DNA of 64,000 bases from Flavobacterium sp. HSC-32F16 (GCF_024171645.1 NZ_JALKAC010000004.1:186001-250000); one strand, 5' to 3'; shown: positions 1-9,054, counted from the first letter of the stretch. Notes: generated by a model not told the origin, from the letters alone. Translations and numbers: made by a program.

Positions 1-258
1 TAACATTGCCGTTCCGTAAGTTTTAAAAACCTGAACTTTTGGTTTATTCGGAAGTAAATCGGAAACTTTAAGCGCTAATTCGATGCCGCTTCCAACTGCT
101 ACAACATCGATATCTTTTTTAGAACCTCGGTTTAAAAGTAAATCACGAACGAAACCTCCTATTACATAAGAGTCTACATTTAATTCCTGAGAAGCTTTCG
201 AAATAATATCGAAGATTTTGTTTTGTAAAGCAGTTTTATAATTTGTTTGTATAGCCAC
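1..258 (-). CDS. CCA tRNA nucleotidyltransferase / poly(A) polymerase family, N-terminal part (cut by window edge)
   Basis: I translated the minus strand from a GTG at 258; about 86 residues are visible and the rest lies outside the window. The segment VIGGFVRDLLLNRGSKKDID matches the head domain of class II nucleotidyltransferases: a GG motif that binds the incoming nucleotide, the RD motif, and the first metal-binding Asp residues of the DxD-like stretch (KKDIDVV). The family adds or repairs the 3' CCA of tRNA; some bacterial members act as poly(A) polymerases. I saw no in-frame ATG just upstream of the GTG. CCA-adding is the more likely role in Bacteroidota. Family is clear, exact specificity is not. 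Confidence 0.8.
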   Translation of the reverse strand, partial: MAIQTNYKTALQNKIFDIISKASQELNVDSYVIGGFVRDLLLNRGSKKDIDVVAVGSGIELALKVSDLLPNKPKVQVFKTYGTAML

Positions 259-804
259 GAATTCACTAATTTTTGAATATAGATGATTTCAATTTTCGAA
301 GAAATGAAATGCATGCAAATTTACAACATAGAAAATCCCTATTATAATCTACAGCTCACTTTTTTGAACAATTTCACATTTTGGTGCGTTGATTTTTATG
401 AATTGAGAAAGGGCTGCCACGAATTTCACAAATTTTCACGAATTATTTTTTTTTCTGCCACAGATTAAAAGGATTAAAAAGATTAAAAAAAATCTGTGGA
501 AATCTTTTAATCTGTGGCAAAAATTTTCGCAATCTATTTGAAAGAATAATTCGTGAAAATTTGTGTAATTCGTGGCAGAAAAATATAGCCACAGATTAAA
601 GGATTAAAAGAATTAAAAAAAAATCTGTGGAAATCTTTTTAATCTGTTGCAAAAATCTTCGCAATCTATGCGAAAGAATAATTCATGAAAATTAGTGGAA
701 TTCGTGGCAAAAAAAAACATTTATAACGGCATCAAACAAATCAATTACGATCTCTTATTTTTAAAAATTCAATTTGTATTTTTGAGTCATACAAAAAAGC
801 ACAG
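259..804. repeat. Gene-free repeat field between the CCA-adding gene and yaaA
   Basis: No credible gene. From about 412 it holds nested inverted and direct repeats. Two units of about 120 bp, 457-575 and 588-709, are imperfect direct copies. Each begins GCCACAGATTAAA, contains an internal AATCTGTGG inverted partner, and ends near TTCGTGGC. An additional inverted arm (GCCACGAATTTCACAAATTT) lies at about 414-445. Related arms recur at 12759-12871, 35122-35150 and 38320-38377, so this is a dispersed intergenic repeat family. A short reading frame at 283-468 runs into the repeats and looks spurious. Confidence 0.75.
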
Positions 805-1563
805 ATGAAAATTGTTATATCGCCGGCGAAATCATTGAATTTCGAAAAAGAATTACCAACTGCAAAACATACTGAACCTGCATTTTTAAAAGAAGCGCGT
901 CAGGTTCATAAAATATTAAAAGAGAAAAAACCTTCTGAGTTATCTGAATTAATGTCAATTTCAGATAAACTAGCCGACTTAAACTGGAAGCGCAATCAAG
1001 ACTGGAAAACTCCGTTTACGGCAGAAAATGCACGTCCGGCAGTTTATACTTTTGATGGCGATGTTTACACGGGTTTAGATGCCTATTCAATTCCGTTAGA
1101 AAAATTAGATATTCTTCAGGATAAATTGAGAATTTTATCAGGACTTTATGGAGTGCTAAAACCACTTGACTTAATGCAGGCGTATCGTTTAGAAATGGGG
1201 ACAAAATTACCGGTTGATGAATATAAAAATCTTCACGAATTCTGGAAACCTGTTGTAACTAAAGCTTTAAATAAAGAATTGAAAAAAGAGGAGTTATTCG
1301 TGAATTTGGCGAGTAATGAATATTTTTCGGCTGTTGATGTCAAAGCTTTAAAAGTTCCTGTAATTACTCCGGATTTTAAAGATTATAAAGACGGGAAATT
1401 AAAAATCATTAGTTTTTTTGCTAAAAAGGCGAGAGGTATGATGGTTCGTTATATTATAGATACTAATGCTGAGACTATTGATGATTTAAAGGGATTTGAT
1501 TACGAAGGGTATAAGTTTGATGCGAATCTTTCTAAAGGAAATCATTTAGTTTTTACGAGATAG
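805..1563 (+). CDS. yaaA: Peroxide stress protein YaaA (UPF0246/DUF328)
   Basis: 252 residues, close to the usual family length of about 255. Conserved blocks are in order: ISPAKSLNF at 5-13, FDGDVYTGL at 83-91, LSGLYGVLKPLD at 111-122 followed by AYRLEMGT, NLASNEYF at 167-174, and SFFAKKARGMM at 203-213. The E. coli homologue limits intracellular free iron during hydrogen peroxide stress and is reported to bind DNA; the biochemical activity here is inferred from family membership. The gene stands alone, follows the repeat field, and converges on the efflux operon, sharing the terminator at 1715-1750. Confidence 0.93.
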   Translation: MKIVISPAKSLNFEKELPTAKHTEPAFLKEARQVHKILKEKKPSELSELMSISDKLADLNWKRNQDWKTPFTAENARPAVYTFDGDVYTGLDAYSIPLEKLDILQDKLRILSGLYGVLKPLDLMQAYRLEMGTKLPVDEYKNLHEFWKPVVTKALNKELKKEELFVNLASNEYFSAVDVKALKVPVITPDFKDYKDGKLKIISFFAKKARGMMVRYIIDTNAETIDDLKGFDYEGYKFDANLSKGNHLVFTR

Positions 1564-1714
1564 GTTTTTTGGAGGTTCTAAGGTTCTGAGGTGCAGAGGG
1601 ACAAAAGTTTCTTTACTTTGAGATTATTTAAATACAAATGCGCAAAGGTTCGCAAAGTTAGAAAGCGTGAAACCTGAAACTTGAAACCTGAAACAAAAAA
1701 AACATAAAAACATA

Positions 1715-1750
1715 AAAAAGCCGAGTTACAGGAATAAACTCGGCTTTTTC
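1715..1750. terminator. Bidirectional terminator between yaaA and emrB
   Basis: Perfect 8-bp stem GCCGAGTT (1720-1727) with AACTCGGC (1737-1744), flanked by an A tract on the left and a T tract on the right, so it can end transcription from both convergent genes. Confidence 0.85.
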
Positions 1751-1773
1751 GTATTATAAATAATTATTAAATA

Positions 1774-3363
1774 TTAATGCATCGCATCTGCGGGATTAAT
1801 TTTATTCTTTCCTTTTTTGATAAAAAGAATAATCGGAATACAGCATAAAAACATAATTCCTAAATACATAAAGATATCCATATAGGCCATTACGGTGCTT
1901 TGCTTCATTACAGACATTTCTATAGCCTGATAGGCTTTTTTCAATGCAACATCTGCGCTATATCCTTTTGCCATAAAAGCGTGCTGCATTCCTGCAATGC
2001 GCTGCTGAACATCGTATTTTGCTGGATCTAAATTGTTAATTAGATCTACTCTATGTGTCTGACTGAAACGGGTAATGAAAGTGGTAATAATCGCAATACC
2101 AAAAGATCCGCCTAATTGACGCATCATTCCTGTAAACGCAGCTCCTTCACCAATTTGTTTACCTTTTAAAGTAGAAAGCGAAAGTGTTGTAATAGGAACG
2201 AAAAGCAACCCTAACCCAATTCCTCTTAAGATTAATGGCCAGTACATATGCTCAACACCAGTATCTGGAGTCATACGGCTGTACATCATAAAGGTAAAGA
2301 AGAAGAATACTAAAAATCCAACTCCAACCATATAACCTTGAGGTACACCTTTCTGAATCATATTTCCAACAAATGGCATCATGATCGCCGTTGTAATAGA
2401 TCCCGGAATTAATAACAATCCCGCATCTGTTGCTGTCCATCCTAAAATCGACTGCGTATAAATTGGAATGATTAAAGTCGAACCATATAATCCGAAACCA
2501 AGAATGAAACACATTACAGTTCCAATTCTTAAATTTCCATCTTTTAAAACACTTAAGTTTACAATTGGGTGTTTGTAAGTCAGCTCTCTCCAAATAAAAA
2601 GAACCAACCCTAAAACAGTCACAACACTTAAAGTTACAATAAGAGAATCGTTAAACCAGTCATCCTGCTGTCCATGTTCAAGAACGAATTGCAAAGAACC
2701 AATAAAGGCACTCAACAAAATAATTCCCCACCAGTCAACCTGATTGGCTTTTAATTTTTCACCGTATTTTGGACTTCTAACAAAAGTTAAAGCCAAAATA
2801 GTCGCAATAATTCCTAGTGGAATATTGATATAGAAAATATAAGGCCAAGAGTAATTATCTACTAAATATCCTCCTAAAGGCGGACCAAGAGTTGGGCCAA
2901 CAATTACACCCATTCCGTAAATAGCCTGTGCCATACCACGTTTTGCAACGGGATAACTTTCTGTAATGATCGTTTGGGCTGTTACAAGCAGCGCTCCGCC
3001 ACCCATACCTTGTACGAATCGAAAGGCTACAAGTTCCCAAATATTACTGGCATTACCACACAAAAAGGAACAAACCGTAAATATAATGATAGAAGCCACA
3101 AAATAATTACGTCTTCCAAATTGCTGTGATAACCAGCTTGTCATCGGAATTACAATAACATTCGCAATTGCGTATGCTGTAATAACCCACGCCACATCAG
3201 TCAAGGTAGCACCAAGACTTCCGCGCATGTCTGTTAGAGCTACGTTTACAATCGTCGTATCTACAATTTCCAGCAATGCACAAAGTACTGCTGTAATGGT
3301 AATAATTACGCGTCGGTAACCGTATTCTACTAAATCGTCGTCTGCTTGTACTGCTGCTGCCAT
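1774..3363 (-). CDS. emrB: DHA2-family (14-helix) MFS multidrug exporter, EmrB/QacA type
   Basis: 529 residues, the normal length for the 14-helix DHA2 family. Signature blocks: VDTTIVNVAL at 34-43 (motif D1), GRRNYF at 83-88 (loop 2-3 motif A remnant), and the antiporter motif C as VGPTLGPPLGG at 155-165. The protein is a proton-driven inner-membrane drug exporter. It is the last gene of tetR-tolC-emrA-emrB; the adaptor gene ends 4 bp upstream of this ATG. With adaptor and TolC channel it should form a tripartite pump spanning both membranes. Substrate cannot be read from sequence. Confidence 0.93.
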   Translation of the reverse strand: MAAAVQADDDLVEYGYRRVIITITAVLCALLEIVDTTIVNVALTDMRGSLGATLTDVAWVITAYAIANVIVIPMTSWLSQQFGRRNYFVASIIIFTVCSFLCGNASNIWELVAFRFVQGMGGGALLVTAQTIITESYPVAKRGMAQAIYGMGVIVGPTLGPPLGGYLVDNYSWPYIFYINIPLGIIATILALTFVRSPKYGEKLKANQVDWWGIILLSAFIGSLQFVLEHGQQDDWFNDSLIVTLSVVTVLGLVLFIWRELTYKHPIVNLSVLKDGNLRIGTVMCFILGFGLYGSTLIIPIYTQSILGWTATDAGLLLIPGSITTAIMMPFVGNMIQKGVPQGYMVGVGFLVFFFFTFMMYSRMTPDTGVEHMYWPLILRGIGLGLLFVPITTLSLSTLKGKQIGEGAAFTGMMRQLGGSFGIAIITTFITRFSQTHRVDLINNLDPAKYDVQQRIAGMQHAFMAKGYSADVALKKAYQAIEMSVMKQSTVMAYMDIFMYLGIMFLCCIPIILFIKKGKNKINPADAMH

Positions 3364-3367
3364 TTAT

Positions 3368-4447
3368 TTATTTTAAATGTACGTCTACATCAACATTCAT
3401 TCCTGGTCTTAAAAGTTTTACTTTTTCAGGATCGTTTGATTCATCTAAACTAATTTTTACTGGTAATCTCTGAATTGTTTTTACGAAGTTTCCTGTAGCA
3501 TTATCAGGAGGTAACAATGAAAAACGTGATCCTGTTGCAGGAGAAAATGAAGTTACAATTCCTTTAAATTCATAATTAGGATATGCATCTACTTTTAAGC
3601 TTACTTTTTGTCCCACAACCATTTTGTTTAATTGTGTTTCTTTAAAGTTAGCCACAACCCAAGCTTCATTGTTGTTGATAATGTAGAATAAAGATTGTCC
3701 CGGCTGTACTAATTGTCCCGGCTGAATATCAACTTTAGAAACCTGACCGTCGATAGCTGCTGTAACTACTGTATAGCTTAAGTTTAAATGAGCAACATCC
3801 AGCATTGTTTTTGCTTTTTTGATGTTTGCTGCCGCAACTTCTGTTTGTTTGTCAGAAACTTTAGATTTTGACTGAATAACTGATTTTTGGTATGAAGTTG
3901 CTTTTTGTTGTTGTTCTAAAACACGTACCTGGTTTTCAGCCTCTTCTTTTGCTGTTAAAGCCTGCTCATATTGTTGTTTTGTAATCGTATGAGTTTTGTA
4001 CAAATTATTGTAACGGTTATAATCGTTTGTAAGCTGTCTCAATCTAATTCTTGCACTTTCGATAGAACCGGTTGCAGATCTCATTTGTGCATCAGAAACT
4101 GAAATACTTGCATATGCACTTCCAATATCTGCTTTTGCAGCCTCAAACTGACCTTCAGCTCCTAATAAAGCAGCATTTGCTTCATCGATTTTTAACTGAT
4201 AATCTCTTTTATCTATAGTAAATAAAGTATCTCCTTTTTTTACATAATCATTATCTTTCACATAAACTTTGCTGATATATCCTGATACTCTAGGAATAAT
4301 CGGATTCATTTTTTTCTCGATTTGAGCATCATCCGTTTCTTCGTGAGCTAATGAGTGCATGTATTTTGATATTCCGTAAGTTCCGCCCACTAAAACCAAA
4401 ACGGTTAGTATGATGATGAATTTTTTATTTGTCTTTTTCTTTTCCAT
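3368..4447 (-). CDS. emrA: HlyD/EmrA-family membrane fusion adaptor
   Basis: 359 residues. One N-terminal transmembrane helix (about 10-26) is followed by the EmrA-like TDDAQI segment. The first half-lipoyl block is at 51-80 (PRVSGYISKVYV, then KKGDTLFTID). A long Ala/Gln/Glu-rich coiled-coil hairpin spans about 84-210. The second half-lipoyl block contains DGQVSKVDIQPGQLVQPGQ. A beta-barrel domain closes the protein. It bridges the MFS exporter and TolC-like channel. Its ATG lies 12 bp after the tolC stop, so translation is probably coupled. Confidence 0.93.
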   Translation of the reverse strand: MEKKKTNKKFIIILTVLVLVGGTYGISKYMHSLAHEETDDAQIEKKMNPIIPRVSGYISKVYVKDNDYVKKGDTLFTIDKRDYQLKIDEANAALLGAEGQFEAAKADIGSAYASISVSDAQMRSATGSIESARIRLRQLTNDYNRYNNLYKTHTITKQQYEQALTAKEEAENQVRVLEQQQKATSYQKSVIQSKSKVSDKQTEVAAANIKKAKTMLDVAHLNLSYTVVTAAIDGQVSKVDIQPGQLVQPGQSLFYIINNNEAWVVANFKETQLNKMVVGQKVSLKVDAYPNYEFKGIVTSFSPATGSRFSLLPPDNATGNFVKTIQRLPVKISLDESNDPEKVKLLRPGMNVDVDVHLK

Positions 4448-4459
4448 GAGAGCTATCGA

Positions 4460-5779
4460 TTATATTTTAGAAAGATTGAATGATTGTGATAATTGTCCTG
4501 ATACTGAAAGTAATTCGTAATATTTTTGAATAATAGTAGCTTTAGATACAGCTGTATTGATTTTAGCGCTTAGTTGTTCAACATCAGCTTCAACCAAATC
4601 ATTGGTATCTGCCAGACCATTGTCGAATTTGTCTTTTACAAGTCTGTAGTTTTCCGCAGCCTGTTGAAGAGCTTCGTCATAAACCACACTTTGATTGATC
4701 GCCAAGTCGTAATCTTCAATAGATTTTTGAACTTCAACTTTTATACGATCCGTCATGATGGCTTCTGTATTTTTTACTTCAAGCGCTTTGCTTTCTGCTT
4801 CTTTTACGTGCGAACTATTTTTTAGGATTCCAGATAAATCATAAGATAAACCCAGACCAAAATTCATAGCATATTTTACTGTAATGATATCTTTAAGATC
4901 TAAGGCAGTATAACCTCCAAGCAATGAAATTGTTGGATAATATCCCGCTTTTGCTATCTTAACATTCGCTTCAGAAGCTTTTTGCTGTAAACGAATAGCT
5001 TCTAAATCTTTTCTGCTTTCAAGTGCCAAAGCATCAGATGTTGGTGCGTTGGTTGTTTTTAAGTTGAAGAAATCATCTTCATTAACCTGAATCTTTACAG
5101 AAGGTTCTAATTTAAGTAATGTCGTTAGATAAAAGTTAATGTTATTGATATTATTATTAGCTTCATCAATAGATAATTGTGTTTTTGATACCAACAATTG
5201 CGCTTTCAATAAATCATTTCTAGGAATAATTCCATTTTTCTCTAATTCTATAAAATCAGTAACACGTTGTTTAGCGCTTTTTTGATTTTCATTTAAAGCA
5301 TCTAAAGTTTTTTGAGCTTTGTATAGCGCAGTATAGTACGTAACTACTCTTAAAGCAACATCTTCTTTCGTTTTAACGGCGTTAACGCTTTCAGCTTCGT
5401 ATAAGCTTTCGTATGCATCAATACTATTCTGGATTTTAAATCCTGCAAAAAGCGGTAAGCTTAAATTTGCCATTCCAAGCATTGCACGATCAGGAGAAGC
5501 CAAAGAGGCGCTTTCGCCCTGACCCGGCATATCGATCGAAGCTTTTGTCAAACGTTGATATTGACCAGAAATTTTTAGATCTGGATATTGGTTATTCTTA
5601 ACCGTTTGTAATTCATATTTCTTTGAGTTTACCTTAGTGTTGGCAAGCGTAACTTCGTTACTCTTTTCCCACGCCATTTTTACGGCTTCATCTAAAGTTA
5701 AACTTGTTTTTTCTTGTGCTTCTATTGAAGATATTCCGATAAAGAAAACTCCAAAGAGCATTAATTGACTAATTTTCAT
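4460..5779 (-). CDS. TolC-family outer-membrane efflux channel
   Basis: About 439 residues. I start at the ATG at 5779, which opens a clear signal peptide (MKISQLMLFG...IEA, cleavage before QEK); the longer frame begins with TTG at 5785. Two homologous halves rich in Ala, Gln and Asn follow, as expected for the helical barrel of outer-membrane factors, with YPTISLLGGY starting the second half. The gene overlaps the end of tetR by 11 bp and precedes the adaptor. It is expected to trimerise as the exit duct of this pump. Confidence 0.9.
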   Translation of the reverse strand: MKISQLMLFGVFFIGISSIEAQEKTSLTLDEAVKMAWEKSNEVTLANTKVNSKKYELQTVKNNQYPDLKISGQYQRLTKASIDMPGQGESASLASPDRAMLGMANLSLPLFAGFKIQNSIDAYESLYEAESVNAVKTKEDVALRVVTYYTALYKAQKTLDALNENQKSAKQRVTDFIELEKNGIIPRNDLLKAQLLVSKTQLSIDEANNNINNINFYLTTLLKLEPSVKIQVNEDDFFNLKTTNAPTSDALALESRKDLEAIRLQQKASEANVKIAKAGYYPTISLLGGYTALDLKDIITVKYAMNFGLGLSYDLSGILKNSSHVKEAESKALEVKNTEAIMTDRIKVEVQKSIEDYDLAINQSVVYDEALQQAAENYRLVKDKFDNGLADTNDLVEADVEQLSAKINTAVSKATIIQKYYELLSVSGQLSQSFNLSKI

Positions 5780-6398
5780 AAACAAGTAGCGCTTTTATAG
5801 TTTGTTGAATGTGCTTTGTGAGACTGGTTTTAATGTAATTGTTATACATTTCTTCTGTATTTAAATTCAGTAATTCTACGAAGAAAGATTTATTCATATG
5901 AAAATGAAAAAAGGTTCCAATTATCGTTGGGGTAAGAAGCGGAATTATAACATCTTTTCTAAAAACACCTTGAGCCTGGCCCTGCGCAATAATGCTTTCT
6001 ACAGATTTTAGATTTCCTTTTTTTAATTCAGTAAAGGCAATCATGCTTTTTTCTCTCTTCTTTGAGTTTATTTCAAAATGTAAAACTCTAAAAATCCCTT
6101 TGTTACAGCTGATTCTGTTAATGTATATTTCGATTAATTTATTGACTTTTTCAATCGGTTCCAGATTTTCGTTCAATAAATTTTCGAGCTGTAACTTTAA
6201 ATCAGATGTTTTGTAGATAATCAATGATTCTAATAATCTTTCTTTAGAACCAAAATAATACGAAACCATTGCAATATTAATTTTTGCATGTTTTGAGATA
6301 TCTCGTATTGAAGTCCCTTCGAATCCTTTTTCAGAGAATAGCTTTTCGGCAACCTCAAGAATCTGAATTTTTTTATCGTTTAATTCGACCTGTGACAT
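5769..6398 (-). CDS. TetR/AcrR-family repressor of the efflux operon
   Basis: 209 residues from the ATG at 6398 (MSQVELNDKK). A longer frame to 6449 would run through the operator palindromes, so the inner start is preferred. The N-terminal TetR helix-turn-helix is plain: ILEVAEKLFSEKGFEGTSI, then RDISKHAKINIAMVSYYFGS with the conserved YYxF/GSKE end. The C-terminal ligand domain is typical in length. It is first in the operon, and two tandem 16-bp palindromes stand 27 bp before its start, so autorepression is the straightforward inference. The inducer is unknown. Confidence 0.9.
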   Translation of the reverse strand: MSQVELNDKKIQILEVAEKLFSEKGFEGTSIRDISKHAKINIAMVSYYFGSKERLLESLIIYKTSDLKLQLENLLNENLEPIEKVNKLIEIYINRISCNKGIFRVLHFEINSKKREKSMIAFTELKKGNLKSVESIIAQGQAQGVFRKDVIIPLLTPTIIGTFFHFHMNKSFFVELLNLNTEEMYNNYIKTSLTKHIQQTIKALLVYEN

Positions 6399-6419
6399 AG
6401 TATTGTTTCTAATCGAATG

Positions 6420-6457
6420 CAAAATTAAACACTTGTTTAATTTAAACACTTGTTTAA
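6420..6457 (-). promoter_or_regulatory. Twin TetR operators over the efflux-operon promoter
   Basis: TTAAACACTTGTTTAA occurs twice, at 6425-6440 and 6442-6457. Each is a palindrome except for the central CT step. On the minus strand a Bacteroidota -7 element TAATTTTG (plus-strand 6420-6427) overlaps the proximal operator. I found no good -33 TTG. Binding of the TetR protein here is inferred from position and symmetry. Confidence 0.75.
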
Positions 6458-6518
6458 TTTTATTTTAACACAATATTAACATAAAACGGTGTAGTTGTTT
6501 TAAACAGATTTTTTACGA

Positions 6519-8180
6519 TTATTCGACTTTTTTAAGCGTAATATAAAAGTTAATATCAATTTTTAATTCTGATGTAACATCTTCATTTGCAACTTTTAAA
6601 GTTTTCCATGAAGTTGCAGGGTACAGCTGTATATCTTTTGACCAATTGGTTTTAACAGGCATAACAAAGTTTTCATTACAGTTTGAATAACGATAATTAA
6701 ACTCGCCATTTTTATACTGATATTCTAAAACCGGAACTTTATTCGTTCTTAAATACTGATCAAATAAATAGTCAAAATTAATTCCTGATTTTTTGCTTAT
6801 ATAGGTTTCGATTTCATTTGTTGTAACCGTCTTATTATGAAAATCGTGATTTAAACCACGCAATATTTTTCGGAATACAGCATCGTCATTTATAACTGCA
6901 CCAATCATATGCATAATTGCCCATCCTTTTACATAATTATCGTTGCTGCCGTCTTCATTTATTCCGTATCTTCCAATAACAGGTTTGTCATTTTCAATTG
7001 TTCTAAATCTTCCGGCCATAAACTCATTTCCGGCTTTTATTCCGCATAAATCAGCAATAACCAGTTCTTCGCCCAAGCCGGCAAAACCTTCCTGAATCCA
7101 TCTGTCTGCAATATCTATTGCAGTAATGTTATTTCCAAACCACTCGTGCGAAATTTCATGAACGATTATTTTATCTGTTTTTTTGCCCCAGCCTGTATTC
7201 GAAATATCACCGCCTTTTTTGTTCGTTCCTTTTTTATATGAACTGCCATAAGCAATCGCACTCTGATGCTCCATGCCAATATATGGTGCGTCTACAATTT
7301 TAAATCCATCTTCATAAAAAGGATACGGACCAAACCAGTGTTCTAATGATTTCATTGTAGTATTAACTTCCGGAATCATATGCGATTGGGCTTTTTCCTT
7401 ATTGTAATCTAATATCCAATAATTCATATCCAGCGGGCCTTTTTCTCCATTATAAGTCTGGCTGATGTTGACATAATTTCCAACATAAAATGAAATTCCA
7501 TAATGACTTATCGGGTTTTTTACTTCCCATTTATATGTTGTGGTAGAATCTGGATTTTTGATTTTACTTTTTAAACGGCCATTGCCAATCGCAATTAAAG
7601 TATCAGGAACCGAAATACTGATGCTGGCTCCTTTATCTGGTTCGTCATACATTGTGTTTTTGCAGGGAAACCATAAACTGGCCCCTTTATACTGGCAGGC
7701 CACAGAAATCCACGGACGATTTAGAGAATCTTTTTTCCAAACCAAGCCTCCATCCCAAGGTGGTTTTATAGATTCTGTAGGTTTACCGGAGTAATAAATA
7801 AGTATTTTGTTGTTTTTAGAAGATTGCTTTTTTGGTAATTTTAAATACCAGATATTTTGATGCTGAGTATAATCGATTTTTTTTCCTTTTTGAAAAACAC
7901 TATCAATTTTAAGAGGACTTGCTAAATCAATCTGCATTAAATCAGAATGTTTCGATTGGATTACGTTGTATTCAATTTCATTTTTTCCGGAAATGCTTTT
8001 ATTTACATAATCAGGTTTTATGCTTAAATCATAGTGCTGAATATCCCACCAGATTCTTTCGGGTGTAATCGAACCATTTAAAGTGTCTTGTTTTGTAGGC
8101 GTTCTTAAAGTTTCTTTTTGCTGTGCCTGCAGCGAGCAAAACAGCAAATTTAAAAGGAATAGAAAAGCTGTTTTTTTTAT
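6519..8180 (-). CDS. M1-family zinc metallopeptidase, secreted, with abnormal start
   Basis: An M1 (gluzincin) aminopeptidase. Counting from a TTG at 8147, HEISHEW starts at residue 330 (zinc ligands H330 and H334, catalytic E331), the third ligand is E353 in IQEGFAG, and the exopeptidase-type GMEH is at 291-294. The conserved frame continues upstream of 8147 into a signal peptide (KKTAFLFLLNLLFCSLQA) but meets no ATG: the codon where MKKT is expected is ATA (8180-8178). An ATG at 8202 is one base out of frame and would join if the eight-A run (plus-strand T at 8171-8178) had seven. The gene follows trpA, in the same direction. Confidence 0.8.
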   Translation of the reverse strand: MKKTAFLFLLNLLFCSLQAQQKETLRTPTKQDTLNGSITPERIWWDIQHYDLSIKPDYVNKSISGKNEIEYNVIQSKHSDLMQIDLASPLKIDSVFQKGKKIDYTQHQNIWYLKLPKKQSSKNNKILIYYSGKPTESIKPPWDGGLVWKKDSLNRPWISVACQYKGASLWFPCKNTMYDEPDKGASISISVPDTLIAIGNGRLKSKIKNPDSTTTYKWEVKNPISHYGISFYVGNYVNISQTYNGEKGPLDMNYWILDYNKEKAQSHMIPEVNTTMKSLEHWFGPYPFYEDGFKIVDAPYIGMEHQSAIAYGSSYKKGTNKKGGDISNTGWGKKTDKIIVHEISHEWFGNNITAIDIADRWIQEGFAGLGEELVIADLCGIKAGNEFMAGRFRTIENDKPVIGRYGINEDGSNDNYVKGWAIMHMIGAVINDDAVFRKILRGLNHDFHNKTVTTNEIETYISKKSGINFDYLFDQYLRTNKVPVLEYQYKNGEFNYRYSNCNENFVMPVKTNWSKDIQLYPATSWKTLKVANEDVTSELKIDINFYITLKKVE

Positions 8181-8202
8181 TAATTATAAAAGATATCTGC
8201 AT

Positions 8203-8234
8203 ACACGGATTTTTTAAAATTATAAAATCCGTGT
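8203..8234. repeat. Hairpin between trpA and the M1 peptidase
   Basis: ACACGGATTTT (8203-8213) is a perfect 11-bp inverted partner of AAAATCCGTGT (8224-8234). No T tract follows on the minus strand, so it is not a clear intrinsic terminator. It may instead mark RNA 3' processing or belong to the dispersed intergenic palindromes. Confidence 0.6.
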
Positions 8235-8247
8235 AAATTACATTAAA

Positions 8248-9009
8248 TTATCGAATCTCTCCAACAAATCCCTCAATTTTCCCACTTCCGTTTTCACTCA
8301 AATGTTTGATAAAAGCACTTCCAATAATAGCGCCTTTTGCATATTTTGTTGCCTGATTAAAAGTCTCTTTATTTGAAATTCCGAAACCAACAATCTGAGG
8401 ATTTTTCAAATTCAAATTTGATATTCTCTCAAAATAACTTTCCTGAACATTCCCAAAACCAGATTGAGAACCCGTAACACTTGCAGAACTTACCATATAA
8501 ATAAAGCCGTTTGAAACGCTGTCAATAAAACGAATACGCTCGTCTGAAGTTTGAGGTGTAATCAGGAAAACATTTATTAAACCGTATTTTTCGAAAATAG
8601 CTTTGTATTCATCAGCATAAACATCTACCGGAAGATCTGGAATAATTAATCCGTCGATTCCAATTTCGGCACATTTTTTACAAAAAGCTTCAACTCCGTA
8701 TTGTAACATCGGGTTAAAATAGCCCATAATAATCAAGGGAATTTTTACGCTTTCGCGGATGTTTTGCAGCTGATCGAAAAGAATCTGCGTTGTCATTCCG
8801 TTATGAAGCGCCTGTGTAGAACTCGCCTGAATCGTTGGCCCATCCGCCAAAGGATCACTGAATGGAAGCCCGATTTCGATTAAATCAACACCGTTTTTTT
8901 CTAAATCCTGAATAATCTGCACAGTATCGTTTAAGTTTGGATATCCTGCAGAAAAATAGATCGAAAGTATCTTTTTGTCTTCTTGTAATTTTTGAGTTAT
9001 TCTGTTCAT
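8248..9009 (-). CDS. trpA: Tryptophan synthase alpha subunit
   Basis: 253 residues, slightly shorter than the E. coli protein. The enzyme cleaves indole-3-glycerol phosphate to indole and glyceraldehyde 3-phosphate. Catalytic residues are in place: Glu45 in LIEIGLPFSDPLADGP (E. coli Glu49) and Asp56 in the same block (E. coli Asp60). The phosphate-binding end GSAFIKHL is present. It is the last trp gene of the operon, 85 bp after a non-trp TPR gene. Confidence 0.97.
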   Translation of the reverse strand: MNRITQKLQEDKKILSIYFSAGYPNLNDTVQIIQDLEKNGVDLIEIGLPFSDPLADGPTIQASSTQALHNGMTTQILFDQLQNIRESVKIPLIIMGYFNPMLQYGVEAFCKKCAEIGIDGLIIPDLPVDVYADEYKAIFEKYGLINVFLITPQTSDERIRFIDSVSNGFIYMVSSASVTGSQSGFGNVQESYFERISNLNLKNPQIVGFGISNKETFNQATKYAKGAIIGSAFIKHLSENGSGKIEGFVGEIR

Positions 9010-9031
9010 TTTGAATGTGTTTTTCCTCCTG

Positions 9032-9054
9032 CAAGGTTTTGAAAACCTTGTAGG
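9032..9054. repeat. Palindromic repeat, copy 1 of a pair bracketing the gene at 9095-10282
   Basis: CAAGGTTTTGAAAACCTTG (9032-9050) followed by TAGG. The same 23 bases occur in the same orientation at 10363-10385. The sequence is a perfect hairpin around a central TG-like step and belongs to the GGTTT...AAACC palindrome family seen elsewhere in the window. Confidence 0.85.

Noticed and set aside
283..468. 61-codon plus-strand reading frame before yaaA
   Set aside because: It runs into the CACGAATT repeat, has no family likeness or signal, and its C-terminal half is repeat-encoded.
457..709. CRISPR-like array
   Set aside because: Only two long imperfect units with inverted internal structure, no regular spacers and no cas genes.
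8203..8234. trpA terminator
   Set aside because: The hairpin is good, but no T tract follows on the minus strand, so I list it as a repeat, not a terminator.
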